From the NCBI RefSeq assembly GCF_947077765.1, contig NZ_CAMTTF010000001.1, positions 408,818 to 472,817 of the forward strand: DNA of 64,000 nt. The letters run 5' to 3'. This DNA comes from Salinibacter grassmerensis (GTDB lineage Bacteria; Bacteroidota; Rhodothermia; Rhodothermales; Salinibacteraceae). Below are positions 34,211 through 43,063 of this stretch, in pieces. The notes under the pieces were generated by a model, which was not told the origin of the DNA, searched no databases, and saw only the letters and a list, made by a program, of their open reading frames with translations. Positions within the stretch are counted from its first letter, which is position 1. Each line of letters starts with the position of its first letter. A program made the translations under genes and the position numbers.

Positions 34211-35551
34211 ATGCCGACTAAAACCGACGTCCTTGAGCAAATTGAGGCCAAAGGCGTGGACTTCCTGCGCCTTCAGTTCATCGACATTCTGGGGACGGTC
34301 AAAAACGTCTCCGTACCGGCCCACCAGGCCGAGAAGGCCTTCGAAGAGGGCATTTACTTTGACGGCTCCTCCATTGAGGGCTTCGTCCGCATCCAGGAGT
34401 CTGACATGCGCCTGGACCCGGACCCGGACACCTTCGCCATCCTCCCCTGGCGCAGCCAGCGCGGGGACGATACCGTCTCGGCCCGTCTCATCTGCAACAT
34501 CATCGACACCTCCACCGGCGAGCCCTTCGTGGGGGACCCGCGCTACGTGCTACAGCGCGCCATCGACCGGGCCGCCGACATGGGCTTCGATCTGAACGCG
34601 GGGCCCGAGCCCGAATTCTTCGTCTTCGAGAAAGACGAGAATGGACGGGCCACGACCGAGACCCACGACGCAGGCGGCTACTTCGACCTCGCGCCGAAGG
34701 ACCTCGCGCAGGAGATCCGAGCAGAGGTGATCTACACGCTCGAGGCGATGGGCTTTGAGGTGGAGGCGAGCCACCACGAGGTGGCCCAGGGCCAGCACGA
34801 GATCGACTTCAAGTACGACGACGCGCTGACCACGGCGGACAACATCGCCACCTTCCGGTCGGTCGTGCGGGCAATTGCGGAGCTGCACGACGTACACGCC
34901 ACGTTCATGCCGAAACCGATCGCCGGCATCAACGGCTCGGGCATGCACACGCACCTCTCGCTGTTCGAGGACGGGGAGAATGCCTTCCACGACGGCGACG
35001 ATGAATTCGACCTGAGCGACACCGCGTACGATTTCCTCGGCGGCATCCTCGAGCACGCACCGGCCCTGACGGCTATCTGCAACCCGACCGTCAACTCGTA
35101 CAAGCGGCTCGTGCCCGGGTACGAGGCGCCGATCTACGTGGCCTGGAGCGACGTCAACCGCTCGGCCCTCGTGCGGAAGCCGGCGGCCCGCATCCCGGCG
35201 GCCTCGCGGATTGAGCTCCGCTCGCCGGACCCGTCCAGCAACCCGTACCTCGCGCTTGCGACGATGCTGCACGCCGGGCTCGACGGCATCGAGAAGGGGC
35301 TCTCCGCGCCCGATCCAGTCCGCGAAAACATCTACGAGTTTACCGAGGCGGACCGCAAGGAGCGCGGCATCGAGACGCTCCCGAGCACGCTCGGCCAGGC
35401 GGTAACGGCCTTGCAGGCGGATGACGTGGTCCTCGACGCCCTGGGGCCGCACGTGAGCGAGAAGTTCACCCAGGCCAAGACGCAGGAGTACACCGAATTC
35501 CTCGCGTCGGTCTCGCAGTGGGAGCTCGACCGCTACCTGGAGACGTTCTAA
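34211..35551 (+). CDS. glnA: Glutamine synthetase type I
   Basis: A 446-residue glutamine synthetase that makes glutamine from glutamate, ammonia and ATP. Visible motifs are [17 protein letters not shown] (the DGSS region), [14 protein letters not shown] (metal ligands), [18 protein letters not shown] (ATP/ammonium loop) and [18 protein letters not shown], with [20 protein letters not shown] near the end. The ~445-residue length and the absence of the GSI-beta adenylylation-type tail indicate the GSI-alpha group. The sequence, including the C-terminal [10 protein letters not shown], strikingly resembles haloarchaeal glutamine synthetases as I recall them, so transfer is suspected. The ATG at 34211 is chosen over an upstream open extension. 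Lrp lies 92 bp upstream. Confidence 0.95.
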   Translation: MPTKTDVLEQIEAKGVDFLRLQFIDILGTVKNVSVPAHQAEKAFEEGIYFDGSSIEGFVRIQESDMRLDPDPDTFAILPWRSQRGDDTVSARLICNIIDTSTGEPFVGDPRYVLQRAIDRAADMGFDLNAGPEPEFFVFEKDENGRATTETHDAGGYFDLAPKDLAQEIRAEVIYTLEAMGFEVEASHHEVAQGQHEIDFKYDDALTTADNIATFRSVVRAIAELHDVHATFMPKPIAGINGSGMHTHLSLFEDGENAFHDGDDEFDLSDTAYDFLGGILEHAPALTAICNPTVNSYKRLVPGYEAPIYVAWSDVNRSALVRKPAARIPAASRIELRSPDPSSNPYLALATMLHAGLDGIEKGLSAPDPVRENIYEFTEADRKERGIETLPSTLGQAVTALQADDVVLDALGPHVSEKFTQAKTQEYTEFLASVSQWELDRYLETF

Positions 35552-35597
35552 CGGTTCCAACGAAAAGACATCTGGAGCCCATAGCAAACGCCGAAGC

Positions 35598-35625
35598 GGC
35601 CGGTGTCCCGAGCGGGGCATCGGCC
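35598..35625 (+). terminator. Possible glnA terminator hairpin
   Basis: GGCCGGTGTCCC pairs with GGGGCATCGGCC (two G-T wobbles) around a 4-nt loop, 47 bp after the glnA stop. The following tract (GTTTCTACG) is only weakly T-rich. Confidence 0.45.
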
Positions 35626-35751
35626 GTTTCTACGGGGCGTAGAGGGACCCGCCAGACGCAGGAATGTCGTTCGGCGTGGGAGTGGTCCTTCGAGTGTCCT
35701 CTTCGGAAATGGAGGACATGTGCCCCGTCGTATGCGTCAGGCCCGGATGTT

Positions 35752-35808
35752 GCCACTTCAAAAAGACCAGCGTGCCACGCCCACGGTGCTCGTGGGGTTT
35801 GAAGTGGC
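35752..35808. repeat. 11-bp inverted repeat with nested hairpin
   Basis: GCCACTTCAAA (35752-35762) and TTTGAAGTGGC (35798-35808) are exact reverse complements. Between them CCCACG/CGTGGG (35780-35785, 35791-35796) forms an inner hairpin with a 5-nt loop. It lies about 220 bp upstream of purB. Confidence 0.6.
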
Positions 35809-36028
35809 GCTCAAATTCGTGCTGGGGCCCAGTCTTCAATTCCTCGCAGCCCGAAGAACCCCCGGCTCGCCGGCCAACCCGCGGCGCGGTAATTTTGAAG
35901 GCCCGCCAATTTTTCGCCTCCGCGCAGTGGCGTGCCCTATCGTCCTGGCATTCTCCGCCTCCGGACCGTTACCTTGCACGCAGAAGCAACCTCACACCCA
36001 TCCTGTACCGAGTCTTTCCCAGCCCCGA

Positions 36029-37327
36029 ATGATTGACCGCTATACCCGCCCGCCGATGGGCGACCTCTGGAGCGAAGAGCAGAAGTTTCAGTCCTGGCTC
36101 GACGTGGAGCTGGCCGCCTGTGCCGCGTGGAGCGAGATCGGCGCGATTCCGCCCGAGGACGTGGAGACCCTGTACGACGAGGCCGACTTCGACGTCGATC
36201 GCATCCACGAGATTGAGAAGGAGACGAAGCACGACGTGGTGGCGTTCACGCGGGCGGTGAGCGAGACGCTGGGGGAGGAGAAGAAGTGGATCCACTACGG
36301 CCTCACCTCGACCGACGTGGTGGACACCGCCTACATGGTGCGGATCAAGAAGGCAAACAGCCTCATCCGCACCCAGCTCGACGGGATGATCGAGACGCTG
36401 GCGGACAAGGCGCGGGAGCACAAGCACACCCTCACGATGGGGCGCACGCACGGGGTGCACGCCGAGCCCACGACGTTCGGCCTCAAGATGGCCCGCTACT
36501 ACGACGAGATGACCCGCCAGAAGGAGCGCTTCGAGCGGGCCGCCGAAGAGATGCGGATGGGCAAGCTCTCTGGGGCCGTGGGCACGTTCGCCCACATCCC
36601 GCCCGAGGTGGAGCGCTTCACGTGCGAGCGCCTTGGCCTCAAGCCGGCGCCCATCTCCACGCAGGTTCTCTCGCGCGACCGCCACGCGAACTACCTGAGC
36701 GTGATCGCGGGCATCGGGGCCACGCTCGAAAAGATGGCCGTGGAGGTGCGGCACCTCCAGCGCAGCGAGGTGCGGGAGGCGGAAGAGGCGTTCAGTGCCG
36801 GCCAGAAGGGCTCCTCCGCCATGCCCCACAAGCGCAACCCGGTCGGCTCCGAAAACATCACCGGCTGCGCGCGGCTCCTGCGCGGCTACATGAACAGCGA
36901 GTTCGACAACGTGGCGCTCTGGCACGAGCGCGACATCAGCCACTCCTCGGTCGAGCGCATCGTGCTGCCGGACGCGACGACGCTGCTGCACTACGCCCTC
37001 CGCCGCTTCCGCGGCATCATCGACGACCTGGTGGTCTACGAGGAGACCATGCGCGAGAACATGGAGGAGACCTACGGCCTCTACAACAGCCAGCGCCTCA
37101 TGCTGAAGCTAATCGACACAGGGCTCAGCCGGGAGGAGGCGTACGACCGGGTCCAGCCCCTCGCCATGACCGCGTGGGAGGAGGAGCGCCCGTTCCAGGA
37201 GGTCGTGGCGGCGTCCGACGACATCACGGAGGTGCTGTCCGAGGACGAGATTGAGGAGGCGTTCGACCCGACCTACCACGTCCGCAACGTGGACCGCATC
37301 TTCCGACGGGTGGGGCTGGAAGAGTGA
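36029..37327 (+). CDS. purB: Adenylosuccinate lyase
   Basis: A 432-residue fumarase/aspartase-superfamily lyase of purine synthesis, cleaving SAICAR and adenylosuccinate with release of fumarate. Signatures are MIDRYTRPPMGDLWSEEQKF, HYGLTSTDVVDTAY, MGRTHGVHAEPTTFG (catalytic His region) and the flexible loop AGQKGSSAMPHKRNPVGSEN containing the catalytic Ser. The ATG at 36029 is the conserved family start; an open extension upstream is rejected. The sequence layout matches the Bacillus/Thermotoga-type PurB. Confidence 0.95.
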   Translation: MIDRYTRPPMGDLWSEEQKFQSWLDVELAACAAWSEIGAIPPEDVETLYDEADFDVDRIHEIEKETKHDVVAFTRAVSETLGEEKKWIHYGLTSTDVVDTAYMVRIKKANSLIRTQLDGMIETLADKAREHKHTLTMGRTHGVHAEPTTFGLKMARYYDEMTRQKERFERAAEEMRMGKLSGAVGTFAHIPPEVERFTCERLGLKPAPISTQVLSRDRHANYLSVIAGIGATLEKMAVEVRHLQRSEVREAEEAFSAGQKGSSAMPHKRNPVGSENITGCARLLRGYMNSEFDNVALWHERDISHSSVERIVLPDATTLLHYALRRFRGIIDDLVVYEETMRENMEETYGLYNSQRLMLKLIDTGLSREEAYDRVQPLAMTAWEEERPFQEVVAASDDITEVLSEDEIEEAFDPTYHVRNVDRIFRRVGLEE

Positions 37328-37363
37328 GCATGGTGTTGAGGACATGCTGGACGGGGCCTGTGA

Positions 37364-37525
37364 AGCCACTTCGGCACTGCCGATTTCCAGGATGGCCTGC
37401 GGAAGGTGGATGTGCCGCCGCTCTTTGTGCAGGACAGTGATGACCGGATCGTCCCGATTGAGGCGTCGGCACGGCCGGCCTCGTAGCTCGTCGAGAGAAG
37501 CGGCAACCGCCCATCTGACTGGTGC
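37364..37525 (+). pseudogene. Remnant of alpha/beta hydrolase (haloperoxidase-like) C-terminus
   Basis: One frame reads SHFGTADFQDGLRKVDVPPL then FVQDSDDRIVPIEASARPAS, a TAG at 37484, and LVERSGNRP. This resembles the region around the catalytic Asp in chloroperoxidase-type alpha/beta hydrolases (DVPTLxxHGxxDxIVPI...). No start or N-terminal half is present, and stops at 37361 and 37484 interrupt it. Confidence 0.5.
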
Positions 37526-37802
37526 CGCGTCGCCGGAGCCTGAGAACGAGGCCCCATGGCCGTGCTCTGTGCGGGAAAGCGTATCGATTCCATCCCCAGT
37601 GGAGAAGCCCAGTACGTCCGGGTGAACCCGCCCCTCGCCAGCCTCGATGACGGTCAGTTGACGGTCCGCCGCGCCGCGGTGCAGCGTTAGACGCTCCGTA
37701 CCGCCCATGAGCGCGCGACAACGCCGGGTATGCTCTGGAGGGATCCGCGCGCAACATAACCTGCTCGACGACGCCCTGCGGGTGCCACAACTGGAAACGG
37801 AG

Positions 37803-37848
37803 CCGGTGCTGTAATCCGTACAGAACCGGTGCTGTAATCCGTACAGAA
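37803..37848. repeat. Tandem 23-bp duplication with CTGTA-N5-TACAG palindromes
   Basis: Two exact head-to-tail copies (37803-37825 and 37826-37848). Each contains CTGTA and TACAG in inverted orientation separated by five bases, like a dimeric regulator site. It lies about 340 bp upstream of the GH15 gene. Confidence 0.8.
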
Positions 37849-38187
37849 TAAGCCTGACCTCCGGTTGCGCCCGCCGCCTTTGTCCTCGGCGATCCCTACA
37901 CGTGGGAGCACGGAACGATTGAAGACGAAACTCTCCTGCAACATCCAACGGTCCCGGCAGCACACGGGCACGCCGCTTTGGGCATTCCGCGGATCGCCCG
38001 CTACACTGGAAATTCGGTGTCCGCTTTGTCCGGCCCGCAAGGAACAGACGTCCCTCTCAGCCCACCTCCTGATTCCGACTCGGTGGTACGGATCTTGTGC
38101 GCAGGACATACGCGGATCTTTGTGAATCGCCTCCGTCCCTAGAACCCTCTGGACGAATTGCCCCACGTGTAGGTCACCATTTTCTGA

Positions 38188-40047
38188 ATGCGCCGTACAG
38201 ACGACCGCTACGCCCCCATTGAAAGCTACGCCGTCATTGGCGACTGTGCGAGTGCCGCCCTTGTGGGCGCGGATGGCGCAATCGACTGGCTCTGCTGGCC
38301 GCGGTTCGACAGCCCGTCCGTCTTCGCCGCCCTGCTGCACGCGGAGCGTGGGGGGCGATTTCAGGTGCGGCCGAAGAAGGAGTTTTCGGTGGAACGGCGG
38401 TACATGGGCGATACGAACGTACTGGAAACGACCTTCACGACGGAGACGGGCGTGCTTCGCCTGACGGACCTGATGCCGGTGGGGCCTCCCGAGGCGTACC
38501 GGCGCGAGCTGTGGCCGACCCGCGAGATTCTTCGCCGGGTGGAGTGTGTGGAGGGAACGGTGACGGCCCGTGTTGTCTGCGAGCCGCGCCTCGACTACGC
38601 GCAGGCCGACCCTGTCTTTGACGACCGGGGCGACCACGGGTTTTTCTGCAACCACGACGGGGCCGTGCTCGTCGTGCGGAGCGAGGTGCCCCTCCGCCGG
38701 TCGACCGACCGGCACGTCCTTCGGGGCGAACAGACCCTTCAGGCGGGCGACCGCCGGTTCCTGTCCCTCGCGTACGACGAGGATGCCCCCGCCACGCTGC
38801 CGCTTCTGGGAGACCACGCCGAGCGAAAGCTGGCCCGGACGATCAACTACTGGCGTGACTGGGCGGGGCGGTGCGAGTACGACGGGCCCTACCGCGACGC
38901 CGTGGTGCGGAGCGCCCTCACCCTCAAGCTCATGACCTTCGCCCCGTCGGGCGCCATCGTGGCGGCCCCCACCACCTCCCTCCCCGAAGCGATTGGGGGC
39001 GAGCGGAACTGGGACTACCGCTACTGCTGGCTCCGCGATGCGGCCCTGACGCTGCGGGCCCTCTACGAACTGGGCTATGAAGATGAGGGGCGGGCCTTTT
39101 TCTCGTGGCTCCTGCATACCACCCGACCGACCGCGCCGAAGTTGCAGGTCATGTACGACGTGTACGGCAACACCAGCTTAACGGAGCAGACGCTGTCACA
39201 CCTGGAGGGCTATCGGCAGTCGCCGCCGGTGCGGGTGGGCAATGGCGCGCACGATCAGCTCCAGCTCGACACGTACGGGGAGCTCATCAGCGCGGCCTAC
39301 GAGTTCGTGCAGCGGGAGCACGAGCTGGACGCCTGGCACCGGCGCCTCCTCGTCAGCCTGGGCAACGAGGTGTGCGAGCGTTGGACGGAGCCGGACGAGG
39401 GCATTTGGGAGGTGCGTTCCGGGCGCCACCACCATACGTTTTCGAAAGCAATGTGCTGGGTCGCCCTGGAGCGCCTTCTGGCGCTGCACGAGGAGGGGTA
39501 CGTCACCGTTCCGGTCGACCGCTACCGGACGGAGGCCGCCAACATTCGCGCCGCGGTGGAGGAACAGGGCTACAACGAGGAGAGGGAGAGCTACGTTGCC
39601 ACGTTTGGCGGGGATCGGCTGGACGCAAGCCTGCTTCTGCTTCCCACCTACGGGTACGAGGAGGCGACGAGCCCGCGCATGAAATCCACCTTTGCCCGCA
39701 TCCATGAGGAGCTGGCCCAGAACGGGCTCCTCCACCGGTACCCGCCCGACACCGACGATGGATTTACGTCCGAGGAAGGGGCCTTCGGCCTCTGCAGCTT
39801 CTGGGACGAAGAGATGTTTGCCCGGCTGGGGCGGCTCGACGAGGCGCGTGCGAAGCTCGGCGAGACGATCGGGTACGCGAACGACCTTGGGCTCTTCGCC
39901 GAAGAGATCGATCCGGAGACCGGGACGTTCCTGGGGAATTTTCCACAGGCGTTTACGCACGTCGGGCTCATCAACGCCGCCATCACCCTCACGAAGGCCG
40001 AGGAGGAGGCCCCCACTGCCCTGTACGAACATCCCGACCCACAATGA
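38188..40047 (+). CDS. GH15-family glucoamylase/trehalase-like enzyme
   Basis: A 619-residue protein of the GH15 family with a trehalase-like N-terminal beta domain (YAPIESYAVIGDCASAALVG, AIDWLCWPRFDSPSVFAALL). The (alpha/alpha)6 catalytic domain includes ERNWDYRYCWLRDAALTLRA, EPDEGIWEVRSGRHHHTFSK (probable general acid Glu) and LGNFPQAFTHVGLINAAI. No signal peptide is visible, so a cytosolic role on trehalose, glycogen or maltodextrin is likely. In related bacteria such proteins can be trehalases or glucoamylases, and sequence alone does not decide. Trehalose is relevant to osmotic stress. The stop overlaps the next gene's start (ATGA), so the two are coupled. Confidence 0.88.
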   Translation: MRRTDDRYAPIESYAVIGDCASAALVGADGAIDWLCWPRFDSPSVFAALLHAERGGRFQVRPKKEFSVERRYMGDTNVLETTFTTETGVLRLTDLMPVGPPEAYRRELWPTREILRRVECVEGTVTARVVCEPRLDYAQADPVFDDRGDHGFFCNHDGAVLVVRSEVPLRRSTDRHVLRGEQTLQAGDRRFLSLAYDEDAPATLPLLGDHAERKLARTINYWRDWAGRCEYDGPYRDAVVRSALTLKLMTFAPSGAIVAAPTTSLPEAIGGERNWDYRYCWLRDAALTLRALYELGYEDEGRAFFSWLLHTTRPTAPKLQVMYDVYGNTSLTEQTLSHLEGYRQSPPVRVGNGAHDQLQLDTYGELISAAYEFVQREHELDAWHRRLLVSLGNEVCERWTEPDEGIWEVRSGRHHHTFSKAMCWVALERLLALHEEGYVTVPVDRYRTEAANIRAAVEEQGYNEERESYVATFGGDRLDASLLLLPTYGYEEATSPRMKSTFARIHEELAQNGLLHRYPPDTDDGFTSEEGAFGLCSFWDEEMFARLGRLDEARAKLGETIGYANDLGLFAEEIDPETGTFLGNFPQAFTHVGLINAAITLTKAEEEAPTALYEHPDPQ

Positions 40048-40553
40048 CGTCACTACTGGCCCTCAATTTTGGCTCGGCCCTGCTGTGGGGTCTCTTCGCC
40101 ACGGGCATGCTCACGCTGCTGATGTCGGGGAGCCAGGGTCTGGGGTGGTCCCGGATCAGCTTTCCGTACATGATTGGGAGTATGTTCACGTCTCATCGGG
40201 GCCGGGCAATGGGAGTTGGCTTCCTGGTGCACCTCGCGTTCGGAATGAGCTTCGCGCTCCTCTACGCGTTGGTCTTTGAGAGTTGGCAGTGGGCCACGTG
40301 GTGGCTTGGAGGGTTGCTCGGCGTCTTCCACGGACTGTTCCTGCTCGCCGTGCTGATGCCCGCACTGCCGGATCTCCATCCGCGCATGGCGAGCACCCAC
40401 CAGGGGCCCACGCCCACACGGCAACTGGAGCCGCCCGGCTTTCTGGCGCTGAACTACGGCCGCAGCACCCCGGTGCTGACGATCGTGGGGCACATCCTCT
40501 ACGGGATTCTCCTCGGGCTTTTCTATCCGCTCGGGGGCGGGGGGTTGCTGTAA
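40044..40553 (+). CDS. Integral membrane protein of unknown function
   Basis: A 169-residue protein with about four or five hydrophobic helices (NFGSALLWGLFATGMLTLLM, FLVHLAFGMSFALLYALVF, LGGLLGVFHGLFLLAVLM, TIVGHILYGILLGLFYPLG). Its ATG overlaps the stop of the GH15 gene, implying translational coupling. A conserved His-Gly pattern in helices (VFHGLF, GHILYG) is notable but not assigned. Inner membrane; function unknown. Confidence 0.8.
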   Translation: MTSLLALNFGSALLWGLFATGMLTLLMSGSQGLGWSRISFPYMIGSMFTSHRGRAMGVGFLVHLAFGMSFALLYALVFESWQWATWWLGGLLGVFHGLFLLAVLMPALPDLHPRMASTHQGPTPTRQLEPPGFLALNYGRSTPVLTIVGHILYGILLGLFYPLGGGGLL

Positions 40554-40632
40554 GAACTGTGCGATGCGGCACGGGATGTTCCGCCCCCGGATGAACGTTA
40601 CGAGGAAGCACAGGTAGAGGCCTCAACCGGCC

Positions 40633-41835
40633 TTGCGACTCTCTGCAATTCGCTTCGGGCCTGTGCTCCGCCTCAGCCTCTACATTCTCGCTGGGCTTCT
40701 CGTCCTTGTCCTCCTCGGCTACTTCGTGGGGGCCGCTCCCATTGCCGACGCCCGGTATAACACCGTTCAGGCCGAGCCGCCCTATGCCCCTTCGGGGCGG
40801 GCAAAGGCCCTGCACGACACCCTGATGGTCGCGGATCTCCACAACGACCTGTTGCTGTGGGGCCGCGATCCGCTGGAGCGCCACGACCGCGGCCACACCG
40901 ACGTGCCGCGGCTGCGGGAGGGTGGGATGGGCCTACAGGTGTTGGCCGCCGTCACGCAGGTGCCGCGGGGACGCAGCTACGAGGGAACGAGCGCTGATGC
41001 CCTCGACCAAATTCCGTTTCTTGCTGCCGCCCAGCGCTGGCCCGTCCGCACCTGGACGAGCCGCCTGGAACGGGCCCGATACCAGGCCGAGAAGCTCCGT
41101 CGCGCCGCGGCCCGCGATGAGGGCCTGATGCTCCTCCGAAGTCGGGCCGACCTGGATACTCTGCTCGCGCGGCGCGACGAAAATCGGGCTGCGATGGGGA
41201 CCCTGCTCGCCGTCGAGGGCCTGCACGCGCTGGAGGGAGAGACAGCGCACGTCGATACGCTCGCCGACGACGGCTACCGCATGATGAGCCTCACCCATCT
41301 GCATGACAACGCCCTCGGCGGATCGTCGACGGGGCTAAGGCACGGCGGTCTGACGGACTTCGGCGCCGCGGTGGTCGATCGGCTCGCGGCCCGCGATGTC
41401 ACAATTGACCTCGCCCACGCGTCCGAGGCGCTCATCGACGATGTGCTGGCGCGGACCAGCGGGCCCGTCGTCGTGAGCCACACCGGTGTGCGGGCCACCT
41501 GCGACAGCCCGCGCAACCTGAGCGACCGGCACATCGAGGCCGTCGCCGTCCGGGGCGGCGTCATTGGCGTGGGGCTCTGGGAGACGGCGGTGTGCGGCAC
41601 CGGCCCCGCCGCCACGGCCGCGGCGATGCGGTACGTCGCTGACCGTGTGGGGGTGGAGCATGTGGCACTCGGCACCGACTTCGACGGGACGGTCTCGGTG
41701 CCGTTCGACGCCACCGGCCTGCCGCTTCTCACGGAGGCCCTTCTCGACGAAGGGTTTACCCCCCAGGAGACCGAGCAGATCATGGGGAAGAATGTCGTGC
41801 GGGTGCTGCGACGCACGTTGCCGCCCGCGGAGTAG
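40633..41835 (+). CDS. Membrane dipeptidase, peptidase M19 family
   Basis: A 400-residue renal-dipeptidase-like zinc metallopeptidase. An N-terminal hydrophobic anchor (LSLYILAGLLVLVLLGYFVG) probably tethers it to the membrane, facing the periplasm. Metal-site motifs are VADLHNDLLLWG (H-x-D), LLAVEGLHALEG (bridging Glu), SLTHLHDNALGGSS, VVVSHTGVRA and ALGTDFDGTV. M19 enzymes hydrolyse dipeptides, including D-amino-acid-containing ones. The start is a TTG at 40633; a GTG at 40663 is an equally possible start just before the anchor. It follows the membrane protein by 79 bp on the same strand. Confidence 0.88.
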   Translation: MRLSAIRFGPVLRLSLYILAGLLVLVLLGYFVGAAPIADARYNTVQAEPPYAPSGRAKALHDTLMVADLHNDLLLWGRDPLERHDRGHTDVPRLREGGMGLQVLAAVTQVPRGRSYEGTSADALDQIPFLAAAQRWPVRTWTSRLERARYQAEKLRRAAARDEGLMLLRSRADLDTLLARRDENRAAMGTLLAVEGLHALEGETAHVDTLADDGYRMMSLTHLHDNALGGSSTGLRHGGLTDFGAAVVDRLAARDVTIDLAHASEALIDDVLARTSGPVVVSHTGVRATCDSPRNLSDRHIEAVAVRGGVIGVGLWETAVCGTGPAATAAAMRYVADRVGVEHVALGTDFDGTVSVPFDATGLPLLTEALLDEGFTPQETEQIMGKNVVRVLRRTLPPAE

Positions 41836-41871
41836 GACGTCCCCCCGCAAACGGGAGCTACTGTCCCCGGG

Positions 41872-42640
41872 GAACTGGATTCAGGGGCCTGGAGTGCTGC
41901 ACGTCCGGAATCGCAATGTAGGCGTCGATCGACACGAGGGCCTTGCGGAGCTTGTCGGGGAGGAAGTCTCAGTCGAAGTATCGGGGGGCAAAGGGCCCGC
42001 AGGTCGATGACCGTGATCGCATCGTCACGCAGGTGCTTTTGGAAGGGGCCGTCCTCACCGCCCAGCCAGGTGGTGCACGCCCCGCCCCGTCCTGTCAGGT
42101 CTTCCGGACCTGCCCGCCGTTGCAGTCGGCCATCACGTGGAAGGTGTCTTCGTCGCGCGCACGGCCCCACTCGGCCATGAAGCCCCCGAGTGGAATATAG
42201 AACCCGTCCGAGGTGTGTTTAGTGGTGTGGGCGTCTTTGGGAACGACCTTGGGCACCTCGCCATGCTCGGCCTCCCACTACCAGATGTAGTCGATCAACT
42301 GCTCCTTCATGAGGCTCTCCCGGCGGTCCGGCTCTCGAGGAAAGACCCGTCGGTCCGCACGTATGGGGCGTAGACCGCGTTGCTTTCCAGAAGTGCGTCG
42401 ATGCGGGCGAGGGTCGTTTCGTCGCCGCGCGGCTCGAAGGCAGTCCGAAGCGACCGGAGGGCCGAGGGGGACGCCGTTGCGACGGCCGGCCCGCCCCCAG
42501 GCCTCCGTCATTTGCGTGCGGGCCTCCTGCACGGCTGCCTTCTCCCGGTCGGTCTCGGCCTGTTCGGCCAGGGCAGGGCGTCCAGGTGCATCGAGAGACT
42601 GAAAATAAACTCGTAGTCGATCCCCCAGATTGGAGCGCTG
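41872..42640 (-). pseudogene. Multi-frame remnant, probably erythromycin-esterase-like
   Basis: Read on the minus strand in different frames, coding-like pieces occur in order: LARIDALLESNAVYAPYV, then RESLMKEQLIDYIW, a stop, WEAEHGEVPKVVPKDAHTTK, FYIPLGGFMAEWGRARDED, VIDLRA and finally KALVSIDAYIAIPDVQHSRP. The order resembles the C-terminal half of erythromycin-esterase-family proteins (an R-x-x-x-M...W helix, a VVWAHNxH-like strand, a G-x-x-L/M segment, LDLR and a final FDAxxF...RPL). Several frameshifts and stops make it non-functional. The family call is tentative; that it is decayed coding sequence is more secure. Confidence 0.4.
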
Positions 42641-42691
42641 GCCTCGATCATGCGAGCGGCTCTCTCCACCTCCTCTCCGCTTCGGCCCCCA

Positions 42692-42874
42692 TACGGGCAC
42701 GGTCCCGCCTACACCCTGCTCGACGTGCGGCTGCGCTCCGCCATGCCGTCGGTGCCGGGCCTGAGTGTGAACATCACCGCCAAAAACGTACTCGGCACCA
42801 AGCACCGGGAGTTTGTGGGGGCGCCGGCCCTGGGTCGCATGATCATTGCGCGACTCGTGTATGAGCTTCCGTAA
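42692..42874 (+). pseudogene. C-terminal fragment of a TonB-dependent receptor
   Basis: The last ~58 codons of an open frame read TLLDVRLRSAMPSVPGLSVN, ITAKNVLGTKHREFVGAPAL and GRMIIARLVYELP before a TAA. This is the typical end of a TonB-dependent outer-membrane receptor (N-x-x-D/G-x-x-HREFxGAPxxGR and a final aromatic beta strand). The rest of the ~700-residue protein is missing. Confidence 0.65.
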
Positions 42875-42966
42875 CCAGCCCAGACGGAAGAGAGAACAAA
42901 CAGGAGCCCGATTGGTCGTGCCACGGTGGTTTCACTCGCTCTTTGGGCCGCGGAGCGGGCGCATCG

Positions 42967-42995
42967 TTGCATCCGTAGGGGCTGTTCTGTACCGT
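42967..42995 (+). promoter_or_regulatory. Predicted promoter of the nuo cluster
   Basis: TTGCAT (42967-42972) and TACCGT (42990-42995) have a 17-bp spacer, about 70 bp before nuoA. Moderate match only. Confidence 0.4.
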
Positions 42996-43063
42996 ACATT
43001 GTTCCCATGCATCCTTTGCAAAGAACATTCGCCCCTCCTCGGACCGTCTGACCGCGACCGGCC

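Larger units (their letters stand above)
35552..36028. other. Structured intergenic region between glnA and purB
   Basis: 477 bp without a convincing gene; the purB frame is open through most of it but in atypical composition. It contains a GC-rich hairpin after glnA (35598-35625) and a long inverted repeat with a nested hairpin (35752-35808). An open frame on each strand looks non-coding. Confidence 0.55.
37328..38187. other. Gene-poor region with hydrolase debris and a tandem repeat
   Basis: 860 bp without an intact gene. It holds a short alpha/beta-hydrolase remnant (37364-37525) and a 23-bp tandem duplication containing palindromes (37803-37848). A start-less open stretch of about 93 codons ends at the TAG near 38140; it may be further debris but matches nothing I recognise. 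Confidence 0.6.
41836..43063. other. Gene-poor region of decayed genes before nuoA
   Basis: 1.2 kb without an intact gene. A multi-frame remnant on the minus strand (about 41872-42640) and a TonB-receptor C-terminus on the plus strand (42692-42874) are described separately. The last ~190 bp carry the predicted nuoA promoter. Confidence 0.65.

Noticed and set aside
35664-36032. A 122-codon open frame between glnA and purB
   Set aside because: It covers the inverted repeat, overlaps the purB start and its translation is Arg/Ser/Pro/Cys-rich without any domain.
37556-37690. A 44-codon open frame in the gene-poor region after purB
   Set aside because: Too short, no motif, and surrounded by decayed sequence; cannot be supported as a gene.
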